A stretch of 64,000 nucleotides of DNA from Sphaerisporangium perillae (GTDB lineage: Bacteria > Actinomycetota > Actinomycetes > Streptosporangiales > Streptosporangiaceae): positions 1 through 64,000 of the forward strand of contig NZ_JALLPO010000008.1 of the NCBI RefSeq assembly GCF_023276435.1, written 5' to 3'. A program made the translations under genes and the position numbers. Each line of letters starts with the position of its first letter. Positions within the stretch are counted from its first letter, which is position 1. Below the pieces are notes generated by a model. That model saw only the letters and a program-made list of their open reading frames with translations. It was not told the DNA's origin and did no database searches. Of the stretch, positions 51,782 through 60,546 are shown piece by piece.

Positions 51782-53890
51782 ATGGCCTCTCCCCGGCGCT
51801 CGATCGTGTTCATGTTCGTGTTCGTCGGCATCGCGGCGGTCGCCGTGCTGTTCGTGGCGTCGTGGTTCGGCGGCGGCTGGCCGAGAGCCGGGATCCCCGG
51901 CCTGCCCTCTCCGGGGCTCCTCACCACCGTCGGCCTTCCCGTCGTCAGGGTCCTGCACGACATCTGCGCGGTCGCGACGGTGGGCACCCTGCTCACGGCG
52001 GTCGCGCTGGCCGGCGACCCGGCCTCCCGCAGGGAGATCACCCGCGCGGCCGGACCCTGGGCGCTCGCGTGGGCGGCCGCTGCGGCGCTCACCCAGATCC
52101 TCACCCTGTCGGACCTCCTCGGGCTGCCGGTAGGGGAAGCGCTGGAGTCGGGGTTCCTCCCTACCTACAGCATGGAAGTGCCCCAAGGGCAGGCATTCAT
52201 GGTCGTGACGCTGCTCGCGCTGGTCATCGCGGCGGGGACCACGCTGCGCCTGGGCACCTGGGGCCGGGCCCTCCTGCTCGTCCTGGCTGTCTTCACCGTC
52301 CTGCCACCCGCGTACGTCGGGCACTCCGCGTCGGCCGCTGATCACAACATCGCCGTTTCCAGCCTGATGCTGCACATCGCCGGGGTGACGCTCTGGGTGG
52401 GCGGCCTGTTCGGGCTCGTCACCCACCTGCGCCGATCGGAGGGACCGGCCCTCGCGGTACGGAGGTTCAGCGCCATCGCGCTCTGCTGCTTCGTCGCCGT
52501 CGGAGCGTCTGGCCTGGTCAACGCCTGGATCCGGCTCGGCGGGCCCACCCAGCTCTGGGAGACACGCTACGGCCTTCTGATCCTCGCCAAGCTGGCCGCC
52601 CTCGCCCTCCTCGGAGGGTTCGGCTGGACCCACCGCCACCGCACAATAGCCACCCTGGACCCCGCCCCTGCGGTCCCTCCGCCCGCCGATCCGGGCCTCG
52701 CCCCCACCCTGGACCCCGCCCCTGCGGTGGCCTCGTCTGCTGCTCCGGAGTCCGTCCCTGCCCTTGACGCGGCGTCCGCGGTCCCTCCGCCCGCCGATCC
52801 GGACCTCACCCCCGCCCCGGACACCACCCCTGCCGTCCCCTCGCCCGCCGGCCCCGATCCTGCCCCGCTCCCTGCCCCCGGGTCCGGTATCGCCCTCCTC
52901 GGACGCGTTGCCGGTGCCGGGGCGTTCGTCCGGCTGGCGACGGCCGAGATCGCGGTGATGGCCTGCACGATCGCGCTGGCGGTCGGCCTGTCGCGTACCC
53001 CGCCGCCGCGCGCGGGAGCGCTGCACGACCAGCACCAGCTGCTCGGCTACACCCTGCCGCCGTTCGCGCCCTGGCGACTGATCACCGAGACCCGGCCCGA
53101 TCCGATCGTGATCCTCGCGGTGGCCGGCGTGGCCATCGCCTACCTCGTCGGCGTCCGGCGGCTGGTCCGGCGCGGCGAGCCGTGGCCGGCCGGCCGTACC
53201 CTGGCCGCGATGGCGGGGCTCCTGATCCTGCTGTACGGCCTGGCGGGAGGCGTGTCCGCGTACGGCCCGGCGATGTTCTCCATGCACGCGCTGCAGTACG
53301 CCCTCATCGGCACCGTGGGCCCGGCCCTGCTCGCCCTCGGGGCCCCGCTGGTGCCGGTCCAGGAGGCCGCGCCGCTCGCCCAGCGGACGGCGAACGGCCC
53401 GGTCGCGCTCGGACTGAGCAACCCGCTCACCGCCACGGCCCTCTACGCCGTGCCCTATCTGCTGCTCTACGTCACCGGTCTGTTCCAGCCGGTCCAGTCG
53501 AGCCTCGCCGTACGACTGGCCTCGGTGACCGTCATGGCGGTGACCGGGACCTGGTTCTTCTGCGTCGCGCTCGGCCTCGATCCGCTGCCGAGGGCGATCA
53601 GCCCGGTGATCCGCACCCGCATGCTGGTGGGCGCGCTGGTCGTCCAGGCGTGGGTGGCGCTGGTGTTCATCGGGGGTCCCACGCAGGGCGAGGACTGGTA
53701 CGGGGCCCTCGCCATCCCGTGGGCGCCCGACCGCGTGACCGACCAGCAGGCGGGGGCCGTACTGGGAGCGGGCCCGGCCGCCGTGACCATCGCGGCCCTG
53801 CTGGTCCTCATGGCCGTCTGGCGCCGCCGCGCCCGCCGCCGCGTCGCCACGCGTGACCCCGCCCCGCAGCCCTCCACGGCCCGCTCCTGA
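51782..53890 (+). CDS. CopD-CtaG fusion: copper resistance / cytochrome oxidase assembly protein
   Basis: 702 residues with about 15 helices. The first half is a CopD domain (ADHNIAVSSLMLHIAGVTLW), the second a CtaG/caa3-assembly domain (LPPFAPWRLITETRPDPIVI, PAMFSMHALQYALIGTVGPA, LGLDPLPRAISPVIRTRMLV). They are joined by a loop of about 75 residues rich in Pro and Ala (about 285-365), made of degenerate DPAPAVPPPADPG-like units that look like recent expansion. The protein probably imports or handles copper for cytochrome oxidase. AGGAG precedes the ATG. The SURF1 gene at 4.1 kb serves the same enzyme. Confidence 0.9.
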   Translation: MASPRRSIVFMFVFVGIAAVAVLFVASWFGGGWPRAGIPGLPSPGLLTTVGLPVVRVLHDICAVATVGTLLTAVALAGDPASRREITRAAGPWALAWAAAAALTQILTLSDLLGLPVGEALESGFLPTYSMEVPQGQAFMVVTLLALVIAAGTTLRLGTWGRALLLVLAVFTVLPPAYVGHSASAADHNIAVSSLMLHIAGVTLWVGGLFGLVTHLRRSEGPALAVRRFSAIALCCFVAVGASGLVNAWIRLGGPTQLWETRYGLLILAKLAALALLGGFGWTHRHRTIATLDPAPAVPPPADPGLAPTLDPAPAVASSAAPESVPALDAASAVPPPADPDLTPAPDTTPAVPSPAGPDPAPLPAPGSGIALLGRVAGAGAFVRLATAEIAVMACTIALAVGLSRTPPPRAGALHDQHQLLGYTLPPFAPWRLITETRPDPIVILAVAGVAIAYLVGVRRLVRRGEPWPAGRTLAAMAGLLILLYGLAGGVSAYGPAMFSMHALQYALIGTVGPALLALGAPLVPVQEAAPLAQRTANGPVALGLSNPLTATALYAVPYLLLYVTGLFQPVQSSLAVRLASVTVMAVTGTWFFCVALGLDPLPRAISPVIRTRMLVGALVVQAWVALVFIGGPTQGEDWYGALAIPWAPDRVTDQQAGAVLGAGPAAVTIAALLVLMAVWRRRARRRVATRDPAPQPSTARS

Positions 53891-53975
53891 GTCTCCGCGC
53901 GGGCAGCTCTCGACCCTGCACGGCTCGCCCCCTGAGCTTCCGGGGGCTCGCCCGCGCCTGAGCCTCCACGGCTCG

Positions 53976-53993
53976 CCCCTGGCCCTCCAGGGG
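53976..53993. terminator. Small hairpin after the copper gene
   Basis: CCCCTGG (53976-53982) pairs with CCAGGGG (53987-53993) around a 4-nt loop, 86 nt after the stop. The flanking region also holds CACGGCTCGCCCC twice. The terminator role is inferred. Confidence 0.4.
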
Positions 53994-54054
53994 CCGCGCG
54001 CGACCCCCGAAGTGCCGGCCCACCGGGATCGTCGTGTCCGCCTAAAGTGGCACC

Positions 54055-55344
54055 ATGACGTCGTCGCCGCCCCCCGGCCCGTCCCCAGACTCGACCGGCG
54101 GACCTCCTGCGGAGCTGGCGCGGCGCCTCGGTACCGGTGACGCGGTGGTGATCGGTCTCGGCTCCATGATCGGAGCCGGGGTCTTCGTCGCGTTCGGCCC
54201 GGCGGCCGCCGCGGCCGGCGCGGGACTCCTGCCGGCTCTCGCGGTGGCGGCGCTGGTCGCCTACTGCAACGCGACGTCCTCCGCGCGACTTGCCGCCCGC
54301 TATCCCGCCTCCGGCGGCACGTACGTGTACGGCCGCGAGCGGCTGGGCGACTTCTGGGGTTACCTCGCGGGGTGGGGCTTCGTGGTCGGCAAGACCGCCA
54401 GCTGTGCGGCGATGGCGCTGACCGTGGGCGCGTACGCCTGGCCAGGGCACGAGCACCTGGTGGCGGTGGCGGCCGTGGCCGCGATCACGGCGGTGGACTA
54501 CGCGGGCGTGCAGAAGGCGGCGTGGCTGACCCGGATGATCGTCGCGACCGTCCTGACGGTGCTCGCGGTCGCCGTCGTGGCCTGCCTCACCGGTGGTACG
54601 GCCGCCGTGGCGTGGCCTGTCACCTCCACGGGGATGACGGCGGGCGGAGTGCTCCAGGCAGCGGGGCTGCTGTTCTTCGCCTTCGCTGGATATGCCCGCA
54701 TCGCCACGCTCGGTGAGGAGGTCCGGGACCCGGCGAGGACCATCCCCAGGGCCATCCCCCTCGCCCTGGCGATCACGCTCGCCGCCTACGCGATCGTGGC
54801 CGTCGCCGTGCTCGCCGCGCTCGGCCCCGGGCAACTCGCCCGCTCCACCGCGCCCGTCGCCGACGCCGTCCGCGCGGCCGGGGCGGGGGGCCTGGTCCCG
54901 CTGGTGACGGTGGGGGCGGCGACGGCCGCGCTCGGGTCGCTGCTGGCGCTGATCCTCGGTGTCTCGCGCACCGTCCTGGCGATGGCCAGGGACGGGCACC
55001 TGCCGCGGGCCCTGGACGCCGTCCACCCGCGCCACCGCGTTCCGCACCGCGCCGAGCTGGCCGTCGGCGCGGTGGTGGCCGTCGTCGCCGCGACGGCCGA
55101 CCTGCGGGGGGCGATCGGTTTCTCCTCGTTCGGTGTGCTCGTGTACTACGCGATCGCCAACGCCTCAGCCCTGACGCTCACCGCCGAGGAGGGTCGCCCG
55201 GCTCGGTTCGTGCCGATGGCCGGGCTGGCCGGCTGCCTGCTGCTGGCCTTCAGCCTTCCGCTGCCTTCGACGCTCGCCGGATGCGGGGTGCTCGCGGCCG
55301 GCGTGGTCGCCTGGCTCGTGCGGAGGGCGGCCGGGCCTCGCTGA
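54055..55344 (+). CDS. APC family amino acid permease
   Basis: 429 residues with 11-12 helices. GDAVVIGLGSMIGAGVFVAF has the APC substrate-backbone motif, YPASGGTYVYGRERLGDFWG is the conserved second-loop motif, and GVSRTVLAMARDGHLPRALD the eighth-helix loop. A Pro-rich cytosolic leader of about 20 residues precedes the first helix. It is most like the small-amino-acid exchangers and lacks the long C-terminal domain of the other APC protein in this window. Confidence 0.93.
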   Translation: MTSSPPPGPSPDSTGGPPAELARRLGTGDAVVIGLGSMIGAGVFVAFGPAAAAAGAGLLPALAVAALVAYCNATSSARLAARYPASGGTYVYGRERLGDFWGYLAGWGFVVGKTASCAAMALTVGAYAWPGHEHLVAVAAVAAITAVDYAGVQKAAWLTRMIVATVLTVLAVAVVACLTGGTAAVAWPVTSTGMTAGGVLQAAGLLFFAFAGYARIATLGEEVRDPARTIPRAIPLALAITLAAYAIVAVAVLAALGPGQLARSTAPVADAVRAAGAGGLVPLVTVGAATAALGSLLALILGVSRTVLAMARDGHLPRALDAVHPRHRVPHRAELAVGAVVAVVAATADLRGAIGFSSFGVLVYYAIANASALTLTAEEGRPARFVPMAGLAGCLLLAFSLPLPSTLAGCGVLAAGVVAWLVRRAAGPR

Positions 55345-55374
55345 CGGCGGGCCCGGCTACAGGAGAGAGTCGCT

Positions 55375-56340
55375 CTAGAACAGCCAGTCGAGAAGGCCGC
55401 CGCTCTTCTCCTTGGTCTGCGTCGGGCTCGGAGCGGGCTGGGGGGGCTGCGTGGTGGGCGGGGGCGTCGGGGACGCGGTCGGCGACGCGGTGGGGTCGTC
55501 GTTCTGCACGCGAGGCTCCTGCGGCTCCTCAGGGCGGCTGGTCGACCTCGGGGTCGCCGGAGGCGACGAGTGGCGGGTGCGGGTCGGTGACGGCCGTGAA
55601 GTCGGCTCCTGCGTGACCCGCGACTGCGAGGACGTCGGTGTGGTGGTCGGCGTGGCGCTCGGGGACGCGGACGCCTCCTCCGTCTGCTCCGGCGTCTCGG
55701 CCGGCGCGGTCACCGGGCCGCTGGGGTCGGCGGTCGGGGCGTCGGTGAGAGCTCCCTGCTGTCCGGCCGGTGAGCAGTCGGCGGCAGCCGCGCACGCCGC
55801 CTCCGGCTTGGAACCGACCGAGGAGGAGACGATCCAGCCGCCCGCGACCGCCAGGACGACGATCGCGGCCATGGCGATGATCAGTCCCCTGTTCTTGTTG
55901 CCCTTCTCCTCCTCCAGGTCACCCGTCCAGCCGGATCCGAGGAAGCCCCGGTGCGCTTCGGTCTCGGGGTCGTGCGCGCCGTTGGGGTCCCAGGTCTCGT
56001 CGTCGGGCCGCGCGTAGCCCTCCGGCCGCTCGTAGTCGTCAGGGCCTTCGTAGCCCTCAGGGTGCTCCCCGGAAGCCTCGTAGCCCTCTGCGCGCTCATG
56101 GCCCTCCGGGCGTTCATAGCCCTCTGCGCGCTCGTGGCCTTCGGGCCGCTCGTAGTCCGGCCGCTCCAACTCCACGGAGTCGTCGTTCTGGGGAAGGACG
56201 GGCTCGTGTCCGGGCGTCCATCCGTCGGACAGCACATCGCCGCCCGGGCGCTCCGGTTCAGGGGTCCAGTCGATGTTGAAGGGACCGGTCTGCTTCAGAG
56301 GATCCTCGTCGTGGGATCTCGGGGTGCCGTCGCGGTCCAT
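55375..56340 (-). CDS. Single-TM protein with acidic repeats inside and Pro-rich tail outside
   Basis: 321 residues. The N-terminal region (60-115) repeats ERPEGHERAEGY-type units rich in Glu, Gly and Tyr; one membrane helix follows near 148-168 (GLIIAMAAIVVLAVAGGWIV); the outside part is a Ser/Thr/Pro-rich stalk with two Cys, ending in GGLLDWLF. No enzyme domain is present; the architecture suggests a wall-spanning anchor or mechanosensor. ATG 56340 has AGAGAGG upstream. It is convergent with the APC gene and divergent from the Rv1733c-like operon. Confidence 0.8.
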   Translation of the reverse strand: MDRDGTPRSHDEDPLKQTGPFNIDWTPEPERPGGDVLSDGWTPGHEPVLPQNDDSVELERPDYERPEGHERAEGYERPEGHERAEGYEASGEHPEGYEGPDDYERPEGYARPDDETWDPNGAHDPETEAHRGFLGSGWTGDLEEEKGNKNRGLIIAMAAIVVLAVAGGWIVSSSVGSKPEAACAAAADCSPAGQQGALTDAPTADPSGPVTAPAETPEQTEEASASPSATPTTTPTSSQSRVTQEPTSRPSPTRTRHSSPPATPRSTSRPEEPQEPRVQNDDPTASPTASPTPPPTTQPPQPAPSPTQTKEKSGGLLDWLF

Positions 56341-56423
56341 GCCGAACCTCTCTGCTCTAAATCCTTGCCGCAACTTCTTAGCAGCTCCGACAGCGGCTTG
56401 TCCGGAAACTTCACAGTTCTTCC

Positions 56424-56438
56424 AAGATTCGCAATCTT
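56424..56438. promoter_or_regulatory. Perfect 6-3-6 palindrome
   Basis: AAGATT-cgc-AATCTT lies 84 nt upstream of the repeat-rich membrane protein gene (minus strand), in the 371-nt divergent region. It is AT-rich for this genome and is a candidate operator. Confidence 0.4.
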
Positions 56439-56646
56439 CCCATGAGTCACGTACGTCACAAACCGAAGATCGATCGCGATGCCGCAACGACTCCTGATAG
56501 GCCGTGCGAGCCGTGGGTAGAAGGTGCGCGCAGGGCCGGGATACCGCTCTGCCTCCAAGCGTCGTACGTTAGTGAAGAGCGGTCACTATGCGTGCGAACG
56601 CGCAGGTGAATGGCAGGGCCGAACGTCCCGCCGCGAGGCGTCGTAA

Positions 56647-56703
56647 GACCCTGTCGGGTCACTCGGCCGTGGCCGACCCTTGATGGAGGGTCCCTGACAG
56701 GGA
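56647..56703. promoter_or_regulatory. Cluster of GACCC/GGGTC inverted repeats before the stress operon
   Basis: Three inverted repeats lie in 57 bp: GACCC-tgtc-GGGTC (56647-56660), GACCCT-tgatgg-AGGGTC (56675-56692) and TCCCTGACAGGGA (56691-56703), the last overlapping the ribosome site. They precede the Rv1733c-like gene. Their G/C-run symmetry recalls DosR boxes (GGGAC...GTCCC) only partly. Confidence 0.5.
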
Positions 56704-56711
56704 GGTGCACC

Positions 56712-57317
56712 ATGCGATCCTTGGCCAGGTGGACGATGCGCTGTGCTCGCCGATACCGGTTCGACCGTAACCCGTTACGCCGGCGCACCGACCGCATCGA
56801 GGCCATCGCCGTGCTGCTCACGCTGCTGGCCCTGCTCGCCGGCCTGTGGCCGGCCACCATCGCCGCTCGCATGGTCTACCAGCGCGGCGTCGTGGCCGAG
56901 CGCGAGGAACCGGCCCATCGTAGCCAGGTCACCGCGGTCCTGCTCGAGGACGCCGCCAGCACCAGCACGGTCTCCTCACAGGGCGCCGTCCTCGGCATCA
57001 AGGCGAAGGTCCGGTGGTACACCCCGGAGGGCCTGATGCGCACCGAAGTGACCTCCGTGCCCGCGCAGGCCAAGGCGGGCTCCGCGCTGGAGCTGTGGAT
57101 CGACGCCTCAGGCCGTCCCACCACCGCCCCGCGCACGCACCCCCAGACGGTCGCCGACACGGCGGTCGCCGGGTTCGGCGTCATGGCCGGGGCCGCGGGC
57201 GTGCTCTTCCTGAACCTCGTGCTCATCCGGTGGATGCTCGACCGCCGCCGTTACGCCGAGTGGGACAGGGAATGGATCGGCGCCCATGATCGGTGGAGGC
57301 GCCCGCGGCAGCCCTGA
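56712..57317 (+). CDS. Rv1733c family membrane protein
   Basis: 201 residues with two membrane helices (about 32-52 and 151-172) and an extracytoplasmic loop between. NPLRRRTDRIEAIAVLLTLL at the first helix, VKARWYTPEG-like KAKVRWYTPEGLMRTEV and a C-terminal helix followed by LDRRRYAEWDREW are typical of the family. Rv1733c of M. tuberculosis is a DosR-regulon dormancy protein of unknown activity. GGAGGTGCACC precedes the ATG. It heads an operon with a tandem USP and a site-2 protease. Confidence 0.88.
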   Translation: MRSLARWTMRCARRYRFDRNPLRRRTDRIEAIAVLLTLLALLAGLWPATIAARMVYQRGVVAEREEPAHRSQVTAVLLEDAASTSTVSSQGAVLGIKAKVRWYTPEGLMRTEVTSVPAQAKAGSALELWIDASGRPTTAPRTHPQTVADTAVAGFGVMAGAAGVLFLNLVLIRWMLDRRRYAEWDREWIGAHDRWRRPRQP

Positions 57318-57356
57318 AAGCCCGAATCCCCGCAGCCCGGAAACGGTGAGGGAATC

Positions 57357-58250
57357 ATGAACCGACACGTTGTCGTGGGCGTCGATGGCTCGCCACCCGC
57401 ACTGGAAGCGGTGCGCTATGCGGTCGACGACGCCATGCGGCGCGACCGGGCGTTGCGCATCGTCCACGTCATCGACCCCTGGGTGTTCGACCAGCCGATG
57501 GCCACGCCGCCCAGCTTCCACGACTCCCTCTGCGCGCACTCCGGCATCGTGCTGGCCCAGGCCGCCGAGACGGCCCGTGAGCGGGTGCCCGGGCTTCCCA
57601 TCGAGACCGCGACGCTCACCGGCACCGTCCGGAAGGAACTGCTCGACGCGGCCAAGGAGGCCGAGGTGCTCGTGCTCGGCAGCCGCGGCCTCGGCGGGTT
57701 CCTCGGGCTGATCCTCGGCTCGGTGTCGATGGGCGTCGCCGGGCACGCCGACTGCCCGGTCGTCGTGGTCAGGCATGTGGGATCCGAGGCTCACGCTGAG
57801 ATCGTCGTCGGGCATGACGGTTCACCGGAGTCGGAGGCCGCCCTGGAGTACGCCTTCGAGGAGGCCGGGTGCCGGGGAGCCAGGCTGCGCGCCATCTACG
57901 CGTGGCAGGCGGACGCCTTCCTGCCGATGTTCGCCAGCTACACACCCGACCAGGGACGGATGTACGACTTCGGCAAGCGGGCGGCACAGGAACAGCTGGC
58001 GCCATGGCGCGACAAGTTCCCGCAGGTGGAGGTGGCCGACTCCGTCGTACGCGCGCACCCCGTCGAGGTGCTGTGCCAGGCGTCCTCCGAGGCGGACCTG
58101 CTCGTCGTCGGTTCGCGGGGAAGGAGCGGCGTCGGCTCGGCCGTGCTCGGCTCGGTCAGTCACGGTGTGCTCCACCACGCCTACAGCCCGGTCGCCGTCG
58201 TGCGCTCGCGACCCTCCCGCCCGGCGGCGGACGGAGGTCAGGGCCGATGA
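57357..58250 (+). CDS. Tandem universal stress protein
   Basis: 297 residues with two USP domains. Each has the ATP-binding Gly-x2-Gly-x9-Gly-Ser motif: GSRGLGGFLGLILGSVS near residue 105 and GSRGRSGVGSAVLGSVS near residue 255. RHVVVGVDGSPPALEAV and AEIVVGHDGSPESEAAL start the two halves. The length and duplication match the mycobacterial dormancy USPs such as Rv2623. Its stop overlaps the next ATG (ATGA). Confidence 0.95.
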   Translation: MNRHVVVGVDGSPPALEAVRYAVDDAMRRDRALRIVHVIDPWVFDQPMATPPSFHDSLCAHSGIVLAQAAETARERVPGLPIETATLTGTVRKELLDAAKEAEVLVLGSRGLGGFLGLILGSVSMGVAGHADCPVVVVRHVGSEAHAEIVVGHDGSPESEAALEYAFEEAGCRGARLRAIYAWQADAFLPMFASYTPDQGRMYDFGKRAAQEQLAPWRDKFPQVEVADSVVRAHPVEVLCQASSEADLLVVGSRGRSGVGSAVLGSVSHGVLHHAYSPVAVVRSRPSRPAADGGQGR

Positions 58251-59671
58251 GGCAGAACCTCCGTCTCGGTCACGTGGCCGGCATCCCGGTAGGCGCTCAC
58301 TGGTCCACGGTGGCGATCGCCGCGCTGATCGGGGGGCTCCTCGCGGCCTCGGTGCTGCCGGAAGCGGTCCCGGGGCAGGGGGAGGCACGCTACTGGATCG
58401 TCGCCGTGGCCGCCTCGGTGGTGTTCCTCGGCTCCCTCCTGGGCCACGAACTGGCCCACGCCCTCGTCGCCCGCCGCCGGGGGATCACGGTCAAGTCGAT
58501 AACGCTGTGGCTGCTCGGCGGCGTCACCGAATTCGACGGAGAGGCGAAGACCCCGAAAGACGAGTTCCTGATATCGGCGGCCGGCCCGCTCGCGAGCCTC
58601 GTCTTCTCGGTTTTCTTCTTCCTGGTGATCCTTCCCTTCGACGGCCCCGCCCTGGTGATCTCCGCCGTACGGTGGCTCGCCCTGATGAACGGCATGCTGG
58701 CCGTGTTCAACATGCTGCCCGGCGCTCCGCTGGACGGCGGCCGGGTGCTGCACGCCGCCCTGTGGCGCAGGCACGGCGACCGCGCACGCGCCGACCGGTC
58801 CGCCGCCAAGGCCGGCCAGGTGCTCGGCATGACGCTGATCGCGATCGGCGGCATGGAACTGATCCTCCTGGCCTGGACCGGAGGGCTGTGGATGATGCTG
58901 ATCGGCTGGTTCCTGGTCAGCGCCGCCCGGAGCGAGGGCGTGGTCAGAGCCGCCCGCGAAGGGCTCCAAGGATGGCGGGTACGCGACGTGATGACGCCGT
59001 CGCCCGACATCGCCCCCGGCTGGCAGAACATCGACGACTTCATCGACACCGTCGCACTGCGCTCACGCCAGTTGGTGTTCCCGGTGGTGGACTTCGGCGG
59101 GCAGGCGACGGGCGTCCTGTCCCTGGAGGCGCTGACGGCGATGCCGCCGGAACAACGCCACGAACAGCGCGTCACGGCCGTGTCCCGCCCCCTTCCCCCC
59201 GATCACGTGCTCAGCCCCGACGACGACGCCACGCGCATCCTCGGGCTCTCGACGTTCTCCGGCGACCTGATGGCCGTGGTGGCGGACCCCGGCCATGTCG
59301 TCGGCATGGTCACCACCTCCGACCTGTCCCGAGCCCTCCAGCAAGCCATCCTCCGCACCACCTCGACCCACCCCCCAACCCCTCCAACCCACGACGACCA
59401 CCCCTCACTTCCCTCCGCCGACCACTCCCCAACGCCCCACCAAGACCACGACCTCGGCATTCCAACCGCCCATCAGGAGGACCACGACGGCATTCCAGCG
59501 CCGCGCCAGGAGGACCACGACGGCGTCCCAGCGCCGCGCCAGGAGGACCACGACGGCATTCCAGCGCCGCGCCAGGAGGACCACGACGGCGTCCCAGCGC
59601 CGCGCCAAGGCGACCGTCTCGGTTTCCCGGAGCCAGATCAAGACCACCGTGACCGACCTCTTCGCGGCTGA
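58247..59671 (+). CDS. Site-2 protease family (M50) membrane protein with CBS domains
   Basis: 474 residues. LLGHELAHALVARRRG contains the zinc-binding HExxH, and FNMLPGAPLDGGRVLH the conserved Asp motif, among six helices; CBS domains follow from about residue 245 (RVRDVMTPSPDIAP). The last 80 residues are a hydrophilic tail of four perfect 11-residue units (EDHDGIPAPRQ or EDHDGVPAPRQ). Rv2625c of M. tuberculosis, in the DosR regulon, has the same M50-CBS plan. GGAGGTC precedes the ATG, which overlaps the USP stop. Confidence 0.93.
   Translation: MRQNLRLGHVAGIPVGAHWSTVAIAALIGGLLAASVLPEAVPGQGEARYWIVAVAASVVFLGSLLGHELAHALVARRRGITVKSITLWLLGGVTEFDGEAKTPKDEFLISAAGPLASLVFSVFFFLVILPFDGPALVISAVRWLALMNGMLAVFNMLPGAPLDGGRVLHAALWRRHGDRARADRSAAKAGQVLGMTLIAIGGMELILLAWTGGLWMMLIGWFLVSAARSEGVVRAAREGLQGWRVRDVMTPSPDIAPGWQNIDDFIDTVALRSRQLVFPVVDFGGQATGVLSLEALTAMPPEQRHEQRVTAVSRPLPPDHVLSPDDDATRILGLSTFSGDLMAVVADPGHVVGMVTTSDLSRALQQAILRTTSTHPPTPPTHDDHPSLPSADHSPTPHQDHDLGIPTAHQEDHDGIPAPRQEDHDGVPAPRQEDHDGIPAPRQEDHDGVPAPRQGDRLGFPEPDQDHRDRPLRG
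59474..59605 (+). repeat. Four 33-bp in-frame tandem repeats
   Basis: Units start at 59474, 59507, 59540 and 59573, exactly 33 bp each, with a partial fifth at 59606. Each begins CAGGAGGACCACGACGG and encodes 11 residues in the site-2 protease tail. Copies alternate Ile/Val codons (ATT/GTC), so the array probably grew by 66-bp steps. Confidence 0.95.
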
Positions 59672-59737
59672 TGCCCTGACCGGAGATCTTCCGGCGAAGG
59701 ACCGGTCGACTGGCGCCGGGTGTCCTGGCCGGCTTCA

Positions 59738-59880
59738 CGTATTCGGCACCGGGACGGCGAGGAGAATCACTCCGCTCGTTGTGATGCTCCCGCATTGAGC
59801 ACCGGGACGGCGCGGAGCACATCTCTCTGCCCGTTGTGGTGCTCGCGTATTCGGCGACGGGGCGGCGAGGGGTGGTGCGG
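59738..59880. repeat. ~54-bp degenerate intergenic repeats
   Basis: Three units start at 59738, 59791 and 59846, each opening CG(T/C)ATT(C/G) and continuing with (A/G)C(A/G)CCGGGACGGCG-like sequence, then TGTGGTGCTC-like ends. They fill the 263 nt between the site-2 protease stop and the methyltransferase end, where no gene is seen. Confidence 0.7.
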
Positions 59881-59934
59881 TGGTGTCGGCGCCGGCGTAC
59901 GGCGGCCGCCTCGGGAACGTGCGGCGGCGCCGCT

Positions 59935-60546
59935 CTAGCGCAGGTCGGCGAACCAGCGGCCGGCCTCGGTCCAGCATGCCGCGCGGGGGAAGCCGGAGCG
60001 GCGGGCAAGATCCGGCAGGTCGGAGGCCGAGACCGTGGCCCAGGTGAACCACCCTCCCGACGCCTGCCCCCTGCGCAGTCGCACCCGGTCGATGCGAGTG
60101 GCCGTCCTTGGTGGCGCCACCTCGGCGATCACCGAGCCACCTGGCCTGACCAGCTCTCGCACCCGCCGGAGCAGCGCCTCGGGGTCACCGCCGATCCCGA
60201 TGTTGCCGTCGGCGAGCAGCACGGTCCGCCAACGTCCGCTTCCAGGCAGGTGGCCGAAGACGTCCCTGCAGAGGGCGAGCCCGCCCGCGTCCCGCGTGAG
60301 CCGCACGGCGTGCGGGGTGATGTCGATGCCGAGCGCCGGCATGCCGCGCCTGGTCAACTCGACGGTGAGCCGCCCCGGACCCGAACCGACGTCGAGCACG
60401 GGTGACAGACAGCGCGAGAGCATCGCCTCGTCACCCTCGATCGGCACAAGCCAGCGGGCCGAGTCCAGGGGCAGTCGTGTGCCGTCGGCATGCTCGATCT
60501 CCACGCTCTGCCCGGCCAGGGACGCGGCGTACAGCTCCCCGATCAA
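59935..60546 (-). CDS. Class I SAM-dependent methyltransferase
   Basis: 203 residues. VLDVGSGPGRLTVEL is motif I, ALGIDITPHAV motif II and VRPGGSVIAEVAPP motif IV-like. The TTG start at 60546 overlaps the stop of the DUF2064 gene (TTGA), so the two are translated together. The substrate is unknown; the operon suggests a sugar or sugar-lipid. Confidence 0.88.
   Translation of the reverse strand: MIGELYAASLAGQSVEIEHADGTRLPLDSARWLVPIEGDEAMLSRCLSPVLDVGSGPGRLTVELTRRGMPALGIDITPHAVRLTRDAGGLALCRDVFGHLPGSGRWRTVLLADGNIGIGGDPEALLRRVRELVRPGGSVIAEVAPPRTATRIDRVRLRRGQASGGWFTWATVSASDLPDLARRSGFPRAACWTEAGRWFADLR

Noticed and set aside
56656-56669. DosR box
   Set aside because: Only about 9 of 14 core positions fit the GGGAC...GTCCC pattern; the stronger signal is the set of GACCC/GGGTC inverted repeats, listed without naming the regulator.
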